Below are positions 15,387-24,737 of a stretch of 64,000 nt of DNA, in pieces. A program made the translations under genes and the position numbers. The stretch is from CAVUCH01 sp963763095 (GTDB lineage: Bacteria > Acidobacteriota > Vicinamibacteria > Vicinamibacterales > JAENWD01), in NCBI GenBank assembly GCA_963763095.1, contig CAVXNR010000017.1, positions 167,717 to 231,716 on the forward strand, written 5' to 3'. Every line of letters starts with the position of its first letter. The stretch's first letter is position 1. The notes beneath the pieces were generated by a model. It was given only the letters and a program-made list of their open reading frames with translations, was not told where the DNA came from and searched no databases.

Positions 15387-18131
15387 ATGTATGACCTGTC
15401 GGCCACCCTGGAACTTGGACACTTCCGTGATGCTCTGAAGCTGGTGAGATCATCACAACGTGATGCAAATATCTCCAAGGACGAGTACGACGTCATCACG
15501 GCCGAACTGCTGGAACGCACGGGCCAGCCGAACGAGGCCCGGCAGCTCGCCCGGCGCGTTCTCGCAAGGCCGGCTGCTGCAAAGTCCCTACACGCCAGGT
15601 CCTTAACGGCTCTTGGCACCATCAGTCATGACACGGGTGACTGTGCATCGGCTGTACAGCAACTGAATACAGCCTTACGGCTCGCCGAGAGTGCCGGTGC
15701 GGCGAGAGAGGCGGCGTGGGCCAGGCTCCGACTGTTTCTGGTGCTTGCAGACACGTCTTCGCCCGATTCACTGGCCAGTCATGTAAGCGCACTGCGACGG
15801 GCAGTGATGCGCTTGGGCGACATCGCAATGACGGTGACACTCCACCTGTCAGTCGGTGAGACCGAGAGCCGGCGCGGCGCGTTGGAGTCCGCGGCCCGCC
15901 ATGTAAGGGTCGCTTCGTCATTGCTGAAGAGCCATCGGAACGACTGGCTCGAGGGCCTCGCCGAGATAGATGCGTCGTGTCTCGCCTACATGCTGTCCGA
16001 TCCTCACGAGGCGAGAGTCCGGGCCGAAAGGGCCATCACATGCGTAGCCCTGTCGGGGCACTCCAAGAGCTACCTTGCCGCCATCTCGAACCTTGCCCAC
16101 ATCGACCTGGCTCAAAACAGGTTGGCCGCGGCAGCACAGAACCTCAACCGCGCGTGGCACCTCAGTGAGTCCAACGTCCACGCTCGCGTAGCGGTCCTGG
16201 ATGGACTCGCGCAACTCGAGATCGCCGGGGGACGGTTTGTGGAAGCGCATGAATTGCTGGAGCGTGCGTTCGCCACACCTCTGGACCCATTGTCGTACTG
16301 CAAGCTGTGGACCGAGCGCACGCATGTTCGACTCTTGCTGAAGACACAGAACGTCGGAACCGCGTTGACCTGCGCCACGGATGGTCTCGCCCGCGCCACA
16401 GCGGCGGGCGACCGGGCACTCGTTCGACTACTCCACCTGCTCCGCGCCGAAGCGCGAATCGAGCTCGGGGATCTGTCAGGAGCCGCTGTCGATGTCGTCC
16501 ACGCGGCTGCCCCGCACGATGAGCCGCCATTAGAGATTCTGGCGGAAATACATCGAGTGATCGGAAAGGCCCTGCGGCGCGAGAACGACCCGGTCGGCGC
16601 CCACCTCGCGTTTCAGCGGAGTGCGCGCATCCTTCACGGCATCGGACATCTCCGGGCGAAGGGTGAAGTCTTAGACGAGGCCGCAGCGGTCGAGGGCGCC
16701 CGCGGAACCGCTCGTTCTGGTCGCGCCGGCCAGTCTCGCGAGGCGCGTCCGGATCTGGTGCTGCGACAAGCTGCGGCCCTGATGGAGCAGGCGGGACGAC
16801 CCGATCTCCTTGGCAGTGAGGTGCTGGCCCTCGTAGTGGCCAGCGGTTGCGCTTCCTTCGCAGCCGTCGTCTCGACGCACCCGACCGGCGGGACACTTGT
16901 GGAAGAACGAGTCGGGTGGACCGAGGCTGAGGCGCTTGCCGCGACGGTGGCACCTGACCCTGCAGCCGTGCCGCTCGGCACCTGGCGCGACCGTGACTGG
17001 CAACTCGTCGCCTGCGTCGCCCCGACCGTCGCGGCTCGCACCGCCTGGCTTGCCGTTCATGGATTGGCGAGCTGCGGCCGGGCGCTCGCCGCGGCACGCC
17101 GCGAAGCGCGCGAGAGGGACGCGCTGTGGCCGCTCGACAACCCGGACGACCCCTCGTCGGGGCTCTTTGTCTCAGAGCAGATGAAGGAACTGCTCCGTGC
17201 TGCGCGCCGCTACGCCGTTGCGCCGATCAACCTGCTGATCACTGGCGAAACCGGCGTCGGCAAGGAGGTGATGGCACGCGTCATTCACGAGACGAGCCGC
17301 CCGGGCAAGCCGTTCATTCCGTTCAACTGCGCGGCCGTGCCCGGCGAAATGCTCGAGAACCAGCTGTTTGGCCATCGGCGCGGCGCGTACACGGGAGCTG
17401 ACGACGCGTTCCCCGGGGTGATCCGATCGGCTGAAGGTGGTACGGTCTTCCTTGACGAGATCGGAGAAATCGGCAAGGACCTGCAGCCGAAGCTCCTGCG
17501 CTTCCTCGAATCCGGTGAAGTGCAGCCCCTTGGCGAGGCGCACCCGATACGTACGAACGTACGCGTCGTCGCCGCCACCAACCACGATCTCAGTCAGCTG
17601 GTCCGCGAGGGACGCTTCCGCGAAGACCTGTTCTTCCGCTTGAATGTGGGTCTCCACATCCCGCCCCTGCGCGAGCGCCGCGAGGAGATTCCGAAGCTCG
17701 TCGAAGTATTCCTGGAACGCTTCGCGCGCGATTTCAGCAAGGGTTGCCTCCGTCTCGCAGACGAGACGCTGGAGTACCTCGTGCTCTACGCGTGGCCGGG
17801 CAACGTGCGCGAGCTGATGAACGAGCTGCGGCGGTTGGCGGCGCTCGCCGAGACCGATGCGGTGCTCATGCCCGAACACCTGCACGCCAACATCGTGGCG
17901 AGCCGGCGTACGCGGCCAGTCTCGGAGCGGGAGCTGGAGCCGACCGAGCTCGTCGTGCGGATGGACCAGCCGCTCGCCGCGGTCACGGAGCACGTCGAGC
18001 GCTCGATGATCGGACACGCGATGCGCGTCTGCAACGGACGCCTGGCGCAAGTCGCCAGGATGCTGGGGCTCTCGCGTAAGGGGCTGTATCTCAAACGGCA
18101 GCGCCTCGGGATCGACACGGCCGAAAGCTAG
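15387..18131 (+). CDS. TPR-containing sigma-54-dependent transcriptional activator
   Basis: About 914 residues. The first 430 or so are TPR-like helical repeats, for example FRDALKLVRSSQ, TALGTISHDTGDCASAVQQL and ISNLAHIDLAQNRLAAAAQN. A GAF-like region follows (about 445-590). The AAA+ domain has Walker A GETGVGKE near residue 620, the sigma-54 contact loop as GAYTGA, Walker B GGTVFLDEIGE and ATNHDLSQ. A Fis-type helix-turn-helix ends the protein (GRLAQVARMLGLSRKGLYLK). There is no receiver domain, so activity is probably controlled by the TPR/GAF part binding a partner or ligand. GGAG precedes the ATG at 15387; an upstream in-frame start overlapping the barrel gene is less likely. Position makes it the prime candidate regulator of the conduit promoter at 11828. 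Confidence 0.87.
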   Translation: MYDLSATLELGHFRDALKLVRSSQRDANISKDEYDVITAELLERTGQPNEARQLARRVLARPAAAKSLHARSLTALGTISHDTGDCASAVQQLNTALRLAESAGAAREAAWARLRLFLVLADTSSPDSLASHVSALRRAVMRLGDIAMTVTLHLSVGETESRRGALESAARHVRVASSLLKSHRNDWLEGLAEIDASCLAYMLSDPHEARVRAERAITCVALSGHSKSYLAAISNLAHIDLAQNRLAAAAQNLNRAWHLSESNVHARVAVLDGLAQLEIAGGRFVEAHELLERAFATPLDPLSYCKLWTERTHVRLLLKTQNVGTALTCATDGLARATAAGDRALVRLLHLLRAEARIELGDLSGAAVDVVHAAAPHDEPPLEILAEIHRVIGKALRRENDPVGAHLAFQRSARILHGIGHLRAKGEVLDEAAAVEGARGTARSGRAGQSREARPDLVLRQAAALMEQAGRPDLLGSEVLALVVASGCASFAAVVSTHPTGGTLVEERVGWTEAEALAATVAPDPAAVPLGTWRDRDWQLVACVAPTVAARTAWLAVHGLASCGRALAAARREARERDALWPLDNPDDPSSGLFVSEQMKELLRAARRYAVAPINLLITGETGVGKEVMARVIHETSRPGKPFIPFNCAAVPGEMLENQLFGHRRGAYTGADDAFPGVIRSAEGGTVFLDEIGEIGKDLQPKLLRFLESGEVQPLGEAHPIRTNVRVVAATNHDLSQLVREGRFREDLFFRLNVGLHIPPLRERREEIPKLVEVFLERFARDFSKGCLRLADETLEYLVLYAWPGNVRELMNELRRLAALAETDAVLMPEHLHANIVASRRTRPVSERELEPTELVVRMDQPLAAVTEHVERSMIGHAMRVCNGRLAQVARMLGLSRKGLYLKRQRLGIDTAES

Positions 18132-18316
18132 AGACACCGGCCCCAGAACCGCCGCCGAGGCGACAGGCTGCCGCTGCACCCAGGGCGGGGATGCGCCCGG
18201 CTGGCCGGGCGCGACGACCGACGTGTCGGGACCATTCGAGAGAGTCGGAACGCCGCCAGGCGGGATCTAGCGCCGGCCGTATTCGGCAGAGCTCACGGGC
18301 TGCTGGCAGCGCGCGC

Positions 18317-18322
18317 TACAAT
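18317..18322 (+). promoter_or_regulatory. Candidate -10 box for a leaderless start
   Basis: TACAAT ends 7 bases before the ATG at 18330 and there is no ribosome-binding site, so the transcript probably begins at or next to the start codon. No convincing -35 box is seen. Confidence 0.4.
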
Positions 18323-18329
18323 CGATCGC

Positions 18330-18788
18330 ATGCCACGCAAGACCGCCGAAAAGCTACGCTGCGCCCTGTGCGCCGCCAAGGAAGTGTCCGAGCCGCGCGG
18401 GGAAGAGAAATACTGCCGGGACTGCTGGGACAAGAAAATCGCCGTCGAGGAAATCGTTGCGCGCGAATTCGCCCTCAAACGCTACATCCGCGCCCACACG
18501 GCCGAGAAGTACCTCATCTACCACTCGACCATCAAGCGCCCCTGCGGGCAACTGCTCGTCGTCGACGACGGCTTCGACCTGTTCCTGTCCCTGATCCTCT
18601 TCCCCACCTTCAGCTGGGACGACGCTGCCTACCACCTGGATGGGGATCCCGACGGCCGAACCTTCGCCGAGATCCTGGTCGACGTCGTCGCCACCGAGGT
18701 CATCGAGCCCTGGGGCGGCGGCAAATGGCACCTCGAAATCTTCCGCTCGATCAACGCGGAGCCGGAGGACTGGAACGGGGAGATGTAG
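18330..18788 (+). CDS. Zinc-ribbon-headed hypothetical protein
   Basis: 152 residues. The N terminus carries two cysteine knuckles (CALC at about residues 11-14 and CRDC at about 29-32), a likely single-zinc ribbon, followed by a globular region with AEKYLIYHSTIKRPCGQLLV, a hydrophobic patch (FDLFLSLILFPTFSW) and an acidic C terminus. I do not recognise the family. The region around FAEILVDVVATEVIEPWGG looks like an ordinary alpha/beta segment and has no catalytic signature I can name. Expression seems to come from its own promoter with a leaderless start. The neighbour downstream is convergent. Confidence 0.65.
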   Translation: MPRKTAEKLRCALCAAKEVSEPRGEEKYCRDCWDKKIAVEEIVAREFALKRYIRAHTAEKYLIYHSTIKRPCGQLLVVDDGFDLFLSLILFPTFSWDDAAYHLDGDPDGRTFAEILVDVVATEVIEPWGGGKWHLEIFRSINAEPEDWNGEM

Positions 18789-18825
18789 GGCGGCATGCTC
18801 AACCGGCCGCCCCAGCAATGGCACG

Positions 18826-18912
18826 ATGCAAGATGCAAAATGCACAATCGCGGTGAGCTGATCTCTCTCCGGTCTTACATTGTGCATCGTGCATTCTGCA
18901 TTGTGCATTTCC
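18826..18912. repeat. Inverted heptamer array (ATGCAAA/TTGTGCA type)
   Basis: Left arm: successive 7-bp units GATGCAA, GATGCAA, AATGCAC (from about 18829). Right arm: TTGTGCA, TCGTGCA, TTCTGCA, TTGTGCA (from about 18879). The arms are reverse complements around a 33-bp core, so the RNA from either strand would fold into a long hairpin. It lies between two convergent genes and may terminate both. Confidence 0.8.
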
Positions 18913-18916
18913 AGCC

Positions 18917-21037
18917 TCAACCTCCTCGGACTCTGAACGCGACCTGTCGCGTCACCGTCTCCGGCTTCCCCGCGCGCGAGGTAGCGTCCACCTTCAGCAC
19001 GTAGAGGCCCGGCGCGAATCCGGCCAGCGGGATCTTGGCTGTGACGCCGTAGCCGCCTGACTTGCCCTGCAGGTCGGCGCTCTCCCGCTGCTCGGCCGTG
19101 TTGAACACCACGCGGCCGTCATCCGTGAGCACCGTCGTCGTGATGTCGACCTTGTGCGGCGTTTGCGCCTGGTTGTCGTAGATCTCCGCGAACGTGCTCA
19201 GCGTGTCGGCCGCCCGGAACTCGCGCGACGCGGTGGGCGGCAGCGGCAGAAGCGTGCGCAGCTCATCGTCCGCCTTTGCGGTCATCACGCCCTGGCCCTC
19301 GCCTGAGGCGATGAGGATTCCGCTCATCGTGAGCGGCGCCTTGGTGAAGTCGGGCACGTCGAGGTCGTAGGCTGACTGAACCGACACGTCCGCCGCCGGT
19401 CTCGCGGGCGGCCATGCGGAGCTGGTAGCGGCCGGGCGGCAGCTTGAGACGTGACTGCATGCGGATGCCGGTCTCGGCGACGCGTGCCCGCGTGTCGGGC
19501 TTGAGGCCCATGTTCACCACGTCGCGCGAGCCATCGCGGATCTTCGCGGCCGAGTCGATAGCGACTACCGACATCTCGAGGTCGTTGACGAACTTCCCGT
19601 CCTTCTCCTGGAAGACCAGGTCCCTGCCTTCCGCCTCGATGCTGACGGCGACGGAGGCGTTTGGTGCGGCGCCCTTGAACGGCGCGGCGAACGCGCGCAG
19701 CGTCAGTGCGGGCAGCGGCAGCGGGCTGTCGAGAGCGCGGCGCAGCTCGGGGGAGGTCTTCTCGTTTGGCGACTGGCTCGCCTGCGCTGGCGCTTTCCCT
19801 CGGGGCGCTGTGTAGCCCTTGCGCGTCCGGACCTCCACGCCCTCGCGCCGGACCTTCACCTCGATCCTGCGGAATCGTCCGTCGCGCTTCTCGTTCTTCG
19901 GGTAGTAGCCGAGGACGTAATACGAGCTGTTGTCGGCGACGATGCGCTCCCAGGCCCTGCTGAAGTCGTTGCTGTTGACCGCCGCGTACCCGCCAGTGTC
20001 CTCGGAGAGGCTGCGCAGGCTCATCTGCGAGAGACGCAGCTCGTCCTGGAACGACTGCGTGCTGAGGTTGCTCTGCGGATCGTTCGGGAACCCGCCGCTT
20101 GCCTCGATCGACTCATCGGCCAGCGCGGTGAGGCCGCGCGGGTCGATCCCATAGATGCTCACGTTCGCCCGCGTGGCCGACGCGATGACCTCACGGAACC
20201 CCTCCTGAATGGTCGTGGATTCTCGATTGTTGAAGTCGTAGATGTCGTAATCGATGCCCTCGCTCAGGTACACGATCGCTTTCCGCCGCCCGTGGATCCC
20301 GCCCACGTATTCACTGATATTTCTGAGCGCATCGAGCGACGCGCGCGCGTCGTGGCCGCGTTCCTGATCGAGCGGATCGCCGATCCGGCTCCCCTGCCGC
20401 TGTTCGGGCCGCCGGGGATGCCCCGTTGACGCTGGTACTGGTCCAGGCGCTCGAGCGTGGTCGAGCGCAGCTTGCGGCCCATGAAGCGGTCCACGCTGGC
20501 CGCGAGCAGCCGCTTGCTGCTGGTGAACTCCTGTCCGGCTTCGCCGCGGCCGCTCGTGTAGACGATAGCAGCCACGTCGTTGGCAGCCATCGCCTGCTCG
20601 ATGAACTGCTTTGCCGCCCGGCGGACCAGCGGCGTGCGAAGAGGGGCGGTCTGAAGGTCGTCGAGCACGAGGACGTAAACGCGGCCTTCGAACGGGGTGG
20701 CGTTGGAGGCGACGTCGGGCTCGATGGGAGTGCGTGCGAACAGGGGCCGCTCGGCGCGTTCGATCGGGATGTTGACGAGGCTGAAGGCGGAGACGTTCTG
20801 CGGAACACCTTCCTCGAGCACCTGGAAGTCGTCGCGCGTGAGGTCGTTGACGAAGCGCCCCTGGCGATCGAAGACCGCGGCGTCCACCTCGACGTAATTG
20901 ATCTCGATGCGAAAGGTCACGGGCGGCTGGTCCGCCGTGTTCGGCTGACCGGACGCAGGCTGCTGCGCAGCCGGGCGCGCGACCACGGCGGCAAGCAGAG
21001 AGACCGCAAGCAGCAATTGTGTGCGGATGCGTGTCAT
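18917..21037 (-). pseudogene. VWFA-related acidobacterial-domain protein, two frameshifts
   Basis: Read across frames, the protein is about 700 residues. It has an N-terminal signal (LLLAVSLLAAVVARPAAQ), a domain with YVEVDAAVFDRQGRFV NDLT and DFQVLEEGVPQ, a von Willebrand type A region (VYVLVLDDLQTAPL, then KAIVYLSEGIDYDIYD and YVLGYYP), and a C-terminal beta-rich part ending VFNTAEQRESADL and YVLKVDATSRAGK. This architecture is a hallmark secreted family of acidobacteria. Two single-base shifts break it: one near 20395-20430 (before DPLDQERGHDARAS) and one near 19369-19372 (GGGRVGSVS then YDLDVPDF, one extra base). All three segments keep family-like sequence, so the damage is recent or technical. 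Function of the family is not established. Confidence 0.78.
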
Positions 21038-21050
21038 ATCGGTTCGATTA

Positions 21051-21352
21051 TCACCCTTTTATGACGCCGAGCGGCCGCAACTGGGCCAGCCGCGTCGAGA
21101 TTCCCGCGCCCTCCATCACCCCGACGACCTCCGCAACATCCTTGTAGGCCTGCGGCATCTCCTCGCCGACCGTTCCCATGCCGGCGGCCTTGCCAGGCGG
21201 CCGCCTTTGCGCCACGTTCTGCACCTGGGCGTTGATAGGATCCTCTCGGATGTCGGCCATGAGCCGCTCGTCAGCGTAGACGATCCCGTCCACCCACATG
21301 CCGCCCGGCGCGGCAGCCGCCACCGGAACTGGTCGATTTGCTCGAGCCGCAT
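21051..21352 (-). pseudogene. rtcB: Internally deleted remnant of RNA ligase RtcB
   Basis: The remnant begins MRLEQIDQFRWRLP and, after a frame change, continues VDGIVYADERLMADIRED and VQNVAQ, the first 45 or so residues of RtcB. It then jumps to EEMPQAYKDVAEVV, GAGIS and RLAQLRPLGVIKG, the last 45 or so residues. RtcB is normally about 480 residues; all metal- and GTP-binding residues, including the guanylylated His, are in the missing middle. Start and stop remain, so a tiny protein could still be made only if the frameshift were suppressed. It lies downstream of a similarly gutted archease, its normal partner. RtcB seals 2',3'-cyclic-phosphate RNA ends. Confidence 0.75.
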
Positions 21353-21383
21353 GGTCAACCGTATGCACCCAGCGAGCCGAAAT

Positions 21384-21500
21384 GAGATCGGGAGGTGTTT
21401 CTCATTTTGGTGAGAATGAGATCGGGAGGTGTTTTGCCGCGAGCCCGGGGGAAACACCTCCCGATCTCATTCTCATGATGATGAGAAACACCTCCCGATC
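21384..21500. repeat. Nested inverted repeat cluster (GATCGGGAGGTGTTT, four copies)
   Basis: Two direct copies of GAGATCGGGAGGTGTTT (21384-21400 and 21418-21434) are followed by two inverted copies (21452-21468 and 21486-21500, the last one slightly shorter). Copies 2 and 3 form an inner hairpin around a 17-bp loop; copies 1 and 4 can form an outer one, and all are flanked by ATGAG/CTCAT. The cluster fills the space between the archease and RtcB remnants. Confidence 0.9.
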
Positions 21501-21504
21501 ACGA

Positions 21505-21749
21505 TTAGATGTCGACATTTAGCCGGGCGTGCCAGCGGGCGCCGATCTGGACTACCTCGAGCGCGTTGTAGGTGACGGCCTTCACGGCGTCCACCCGCCC
21601 TCCGCCTCCTCGATCTCGTTCGCCTCCAGGGCCTCGCGATCGGTGATCGTTTCGCTGAATGCGCGGGCCGCGTCGCCGAACAGGGCGCCGGGATCCGCGG
21701 CATCGATGTCCACGCCGATGTCGCCGGTATGATCGAAAAACTGGAACAC
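21505..21749 (-). pseudogene. Internally deleted remnant of archease
   Basis: The first part reads VFQFFDHTGDIGVDIDA, ALFGDAARAFSETITD, the canonical archease N terminus with the metal-binding DHTGD. After EAEGG the frame changes and the sequence is VDAVKAVTYNALEVV and ARWHARLNVDI, the canonical archease C terminus. About 55-60 middle residues are gone from a normal length near 140. Archease promotes guanylylation of RtcB, and its gene is commonly adjacent to rtcB as here. The GTG start (VFQ) and TAA stop are retained. Both partners carrying the same style of internal deletion is striking. Confidence 0.7.
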
Positions 21750-21836
21750 CGCCGACCGAAAGTGAGAGGCGGCGCGTCTAACGAGCACAGGTGCTCAACG
21801 GTGCTCCGGGGCGCCGGGAACCCGTTCTGCCTCCGC

Positions 21837-21842
21837 TATACT
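21837..21842 (+). promoter_or_regulatory. Candidate -10 box for a leaderless start (M24 peptidase)
   Basis: TATACT ends 6 bases before the ATG at 21849 and there is no Shine-Dalgarno sequence between them. The transcript would start at the ATG. No clear -35 box. Confidence 0.45.
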
Positions 21843-21848
21843 GACAGC

Positions 21849-23030
21849 ATGCACCTCGACATCGCCGCCGTGCAGTCCGCGCTTGCCATCGAAGGTCTCG
21901 ACGGATGGCTGCTGTACGACTTCCACGGCTCCAATCCGGTGGCCTCCGCCGTGGCCGGACTCGCGGGGACCGGCAAGCTGACCACCCGTCGCTGGTACTA
22001 CATGATCCCCGCCAGGGGAAAGCCGCGGAAGCTGGTGCACGCGATCGAATCGCACAATCTCGACAAGCTGCCCGGTGAGAAGCTGGTCTACGCAGGACGC
22101 GAGGCCCTCTCTGCCGGGCTGGACACCCTGCTGAGCGGCACTCGCCGGCTCGCGATGGAATACTCGCCGCAGGGCGCGATCCCCTATGTCGCGCGGGTCG
22201 ACGCCGGCACGATTGAGAGTATCCGCGAGCGCGGCGTGGACGTGGTGTCGTCGGGCGATCTCGTCCAGCGGTTCGAGGCCTGCTGGGACGCGGCCGCGAT
22301 CGCGACGCATCGCGACGCCTCCGAGCGCCTGTACCGGATAAAGGATCGCGCGTTCGCAGCCATAGCCGAGCGCCTGCGCGCGGGCACCCCCACGACCGAG
22401 CACGACGTTCAGCAGTCGATGGCCAGCTGGATTCGCGACGAGGGCATGCTCAGCGATTCAGAGCCCGTGGTTGCGGTGGGCCCGCATGCCGGGGATCCGC
22501 ATTATCAACCCGGCCCGGAGGGCAGCTCCCCCATCGGACGGGACGCGCTGGTCCTGCTGGACCTCTGGGCGAAGCTCGCGAAGCCGGGCGCAGTGTATGC
22601 AGACATCACGTGGGTGTGCTTCACGGGCTCGCGCGTGCCTGACGAGCAAGCGGCCGCGTTTGCCGCGGCTGCGAGCGCGCGCGACGCAGCGGCCAGAACA
22701 GTCCAGGAGGCCGCCGCGGCCGGCGCGGACCTTCGCGGCTGGCAGGTGGATCGGGCCGCGCGCACCGTGCTGCAGCAGGCAGGGTATGGAGATCGGATCC
22801 TCCACCGCACGGGGCACAGCCTCGGCGAAGAAGTCCACGGGAACGGCGTGCACATGGACGACTACGAAACGCACGACGATCGCAGGCTGCTCCCGGGCAG
22901 TGGCTTCACCATCGAGCCCGGCCTCTACTTCGAGCAGTTCGGCGTCCGGACCGAGATCAACATGGTGTACGGCAGCGGGTCGGCCACGGTGACCGGGCCC
23001 GCGCAGGCAGCAATCGTCGCATTGTTCTAA
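21849..23030 (+). CDS. M24-family Xaa-Pro aminopeptidase-like metallopeptidase
   Basis: 393 residues with an N-terminal creatinase-type domain (residues 1-160) and a pita-bread catalytic domain. The five metal ligands are visible: Asp in VLLDLWAKL, Asp in VYADITWV, His in HRTGHSLGEEVHG, Glu in FTIEPGLYFE and Glu in VRTEINMVYG. These bind two divalent metals and hydrolyse the bond before proline or in related dipeptides. No signal peptide is present, so it is cytoplasmic. It is preceded by a TATACT box directly before the ATG (leaderless) and is divergent from the archease remnant. Confidence 0.9.
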   Translation: MHLDIAAVQSALAIEGLDGWLLYDFHGSNPVASAVAGLAGTGKLTTRRWYYMIPARGKPRKLVHAIESHNLDKLPGEKLVYAGREALSAGLDTLLSGTRRLAMEYSPQGAIPYVARVDAGTIESIRERGVDVVSSGDLVQRFEACWDAAAIATHRDASERLYRIKDRAFAAIAERLRAGTPTTEHDVQQSMASWIRDEGMLSDSEPVVAVGPHAGDPHYQPGPEGSSPIGRDALVLLDLWAKLAKPGAVYADITWVCFTGSRVPDEQAAAFAAAASARDAAARTVQEAAAAGADLRGWQVDRAARTVLQQAGYGDRILHRTGHSLGEEVHGNGVHMDDYETHDDRRLLPGSGFTIEPGLYFEQFGVRTEINMVYGSGSATVTGPAQAAIVALF

Positions 23031-23122
23031 AGCGCGGCCATTCGCCGGAAAAGCCCCGGCGAACGCCAATCGCGGATCGTGAAAGGAGGGCGCGGCGGCT
23101 GCGCCCGAGGAAGGTATCAGCA

Positions 23123-24665
23123 ATGTCCACGCGGAAGACCACCCTGTTCTATGCGCTGCTCATTGCCGTCGCCTCGCTGGCGGTCGGCATGGTGATCGCC
23201 TCGCGCCTCGACCTGTCGCCGGAATCGTCGGCGCAGACGATGGCGGTGCCGACGGCGAACCAGGCGCCGCTCACCGGCGCCGTCAGCTTCTCCACCTTCC
23301 GCGAGATCGCGAAGGCGCAGACGCCAACGGTCGTGAACATCCGGACCGAGTCGCGCCAGCGCGCGCAGGAGATGACCGAGTTCTTCGGCGGCGGCGACGA
23401 CCTGTTCCGCCGCTTCTTCGGGGCGCCTGACGAGGAGGCCCCCCGGAACAACCAGCGCCGCCCGCGCGACCAGGTCGTGCAGGCCGCCGGCACGGGCTTC
23501 ATCATCAGCAAGGAAGGCTTCATCATCACCAACAACCACGTCGTCGAGGGCGCGACGAAGGTGCTGGTGTCGCTGTACGGTGAGGACGAAGGGCAGGATA
23601 CCCGCGCGGGTCATCGGCCGCGATCCGCTGACGGACAGCGCGCTGATCGAGCTGACGGAGAAGCCGAATCACACGATGCCGGAGGCGAAGTTCGGCGACT
23701 CGACCCAGATTCAGCAGGGCGACTTCGTCATGGCGATCGGCAACCCGTTCGGGCTGGCGCACACGGTCAGCGTCGGCGTGGTCAGCGCGCTGAAGCGCCC
23801 GTTCCCCGTCGCCACGGGGCGCTCGCAGGACATGATCCAGACGGACGCCGCGATCAACCCGGGCAACTCCGGCGGCCCGCTCCTGAACGCGCGGGGTGAG
23901 GTCGTCGGCATCAACACGGCGATCTATTCGGACGCGCGGCAGAGCGGCAACATCGGGATCGGCTTCGCGGTGCCGATCAACGCTGTTCGCGATCTGCTGC
24001 CGCAGCTGCGCACCGGCAAGATCACCCGCGGCATGATCGGCGTCAGCGTGCGGGCGCTGCCGCGCGAGAACATCGAAGAGCTCGGGCTGAAGGAGCGCAA
24101 GGGCGCGCTCGTCAGCTCGGTGACGGCGGGCGGCCCGGCCGCGCAAGCCGGATTGCAGCCGGGCGACATCATCCTCGAGGTGAACGGGAAGCCGATCACC
24201 AAGAGCGACGACCTGGTGCAGACGGTCGTGGCCCTGAAGCCCACCACCACGGTTCCCGTGCGGGTCCTGCGCGACAAGGCCGAGAAGACCCTGAACGTCA
24301 CCATCGGCGAGCTGGATCTCGAGTCGGAGGGCCAGCGTGCGTCGGCGGATGCCGAAGACGAGGGTGACACCAACGAGGGCTTCGGGATCACGCTGGGCAA
24401 CCTGACGGCCGAACGCGCGCGCCGCATGGGCGTGCCGAGCGGCACCACCGGCGCGCTCATCACCGATGTCGATCCGAGCGGCAGTGCGGCGCGTGCGGGT
24501 GTGCGTCCGGGCGACATCATCGTGCAGGTGAACCGGAAGCCGGTCACGAGCCCAGCGGAGACTGTCCGGGCGCTCCAGAGCGTCCGCACGGGCGGCACGG
24601 CGTTCCTGCTGGTGTGGCGGAACAACCAGGAGATCTTCGTCCCGGTGCCGAAGGGCGGCGAGTAG
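23123..24665 (+). pseudogene. degQ: DegQ/HtrA-type periplasmic serine protease with a frameshift between His and Asp
   Basis: Read through, the protein is about 513 residues: N-terminal membrane anchor (LFYALLIAVASLAVGMVIAS), trypsin-like domain with catalytic His in IITNNHVVEG, Asp in DPLTDSALIEL and Ser in NPGNSGGPLL, then two PDZ domains (GMIGVSVRALP..GLQPGDIILEVNG and GFGITLGNLTA..GVRPGDIIVQVN). The frame breaks at about 23597-23600, after LYGEDEGQD; deleting one base restores PARVIGRD. The upstream frame alone ends soon after and lacks Asp and Ser; a GTG at 23580 could start the downstream frame but lacks His. Unless the shift is an error or is bypassed, the protease is inactive. GAGGAAGG precedes the ATG. 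Confidence 0.85.
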
Positions 24666-24737
24666 GCTCCATCAGTTCTCCCGATAGCGAGGCGGCGTAC
24701 CACATGGTGCGCCGCCTCTCGTCTTGTACGGGATCGC

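Noticed and set aside
23580..23899. Programmed frameshift in the DegQ-type protease
   Set aside because: No slippery heptamer or downstream pseudoknot is visible, and the family does not use frameshifting.
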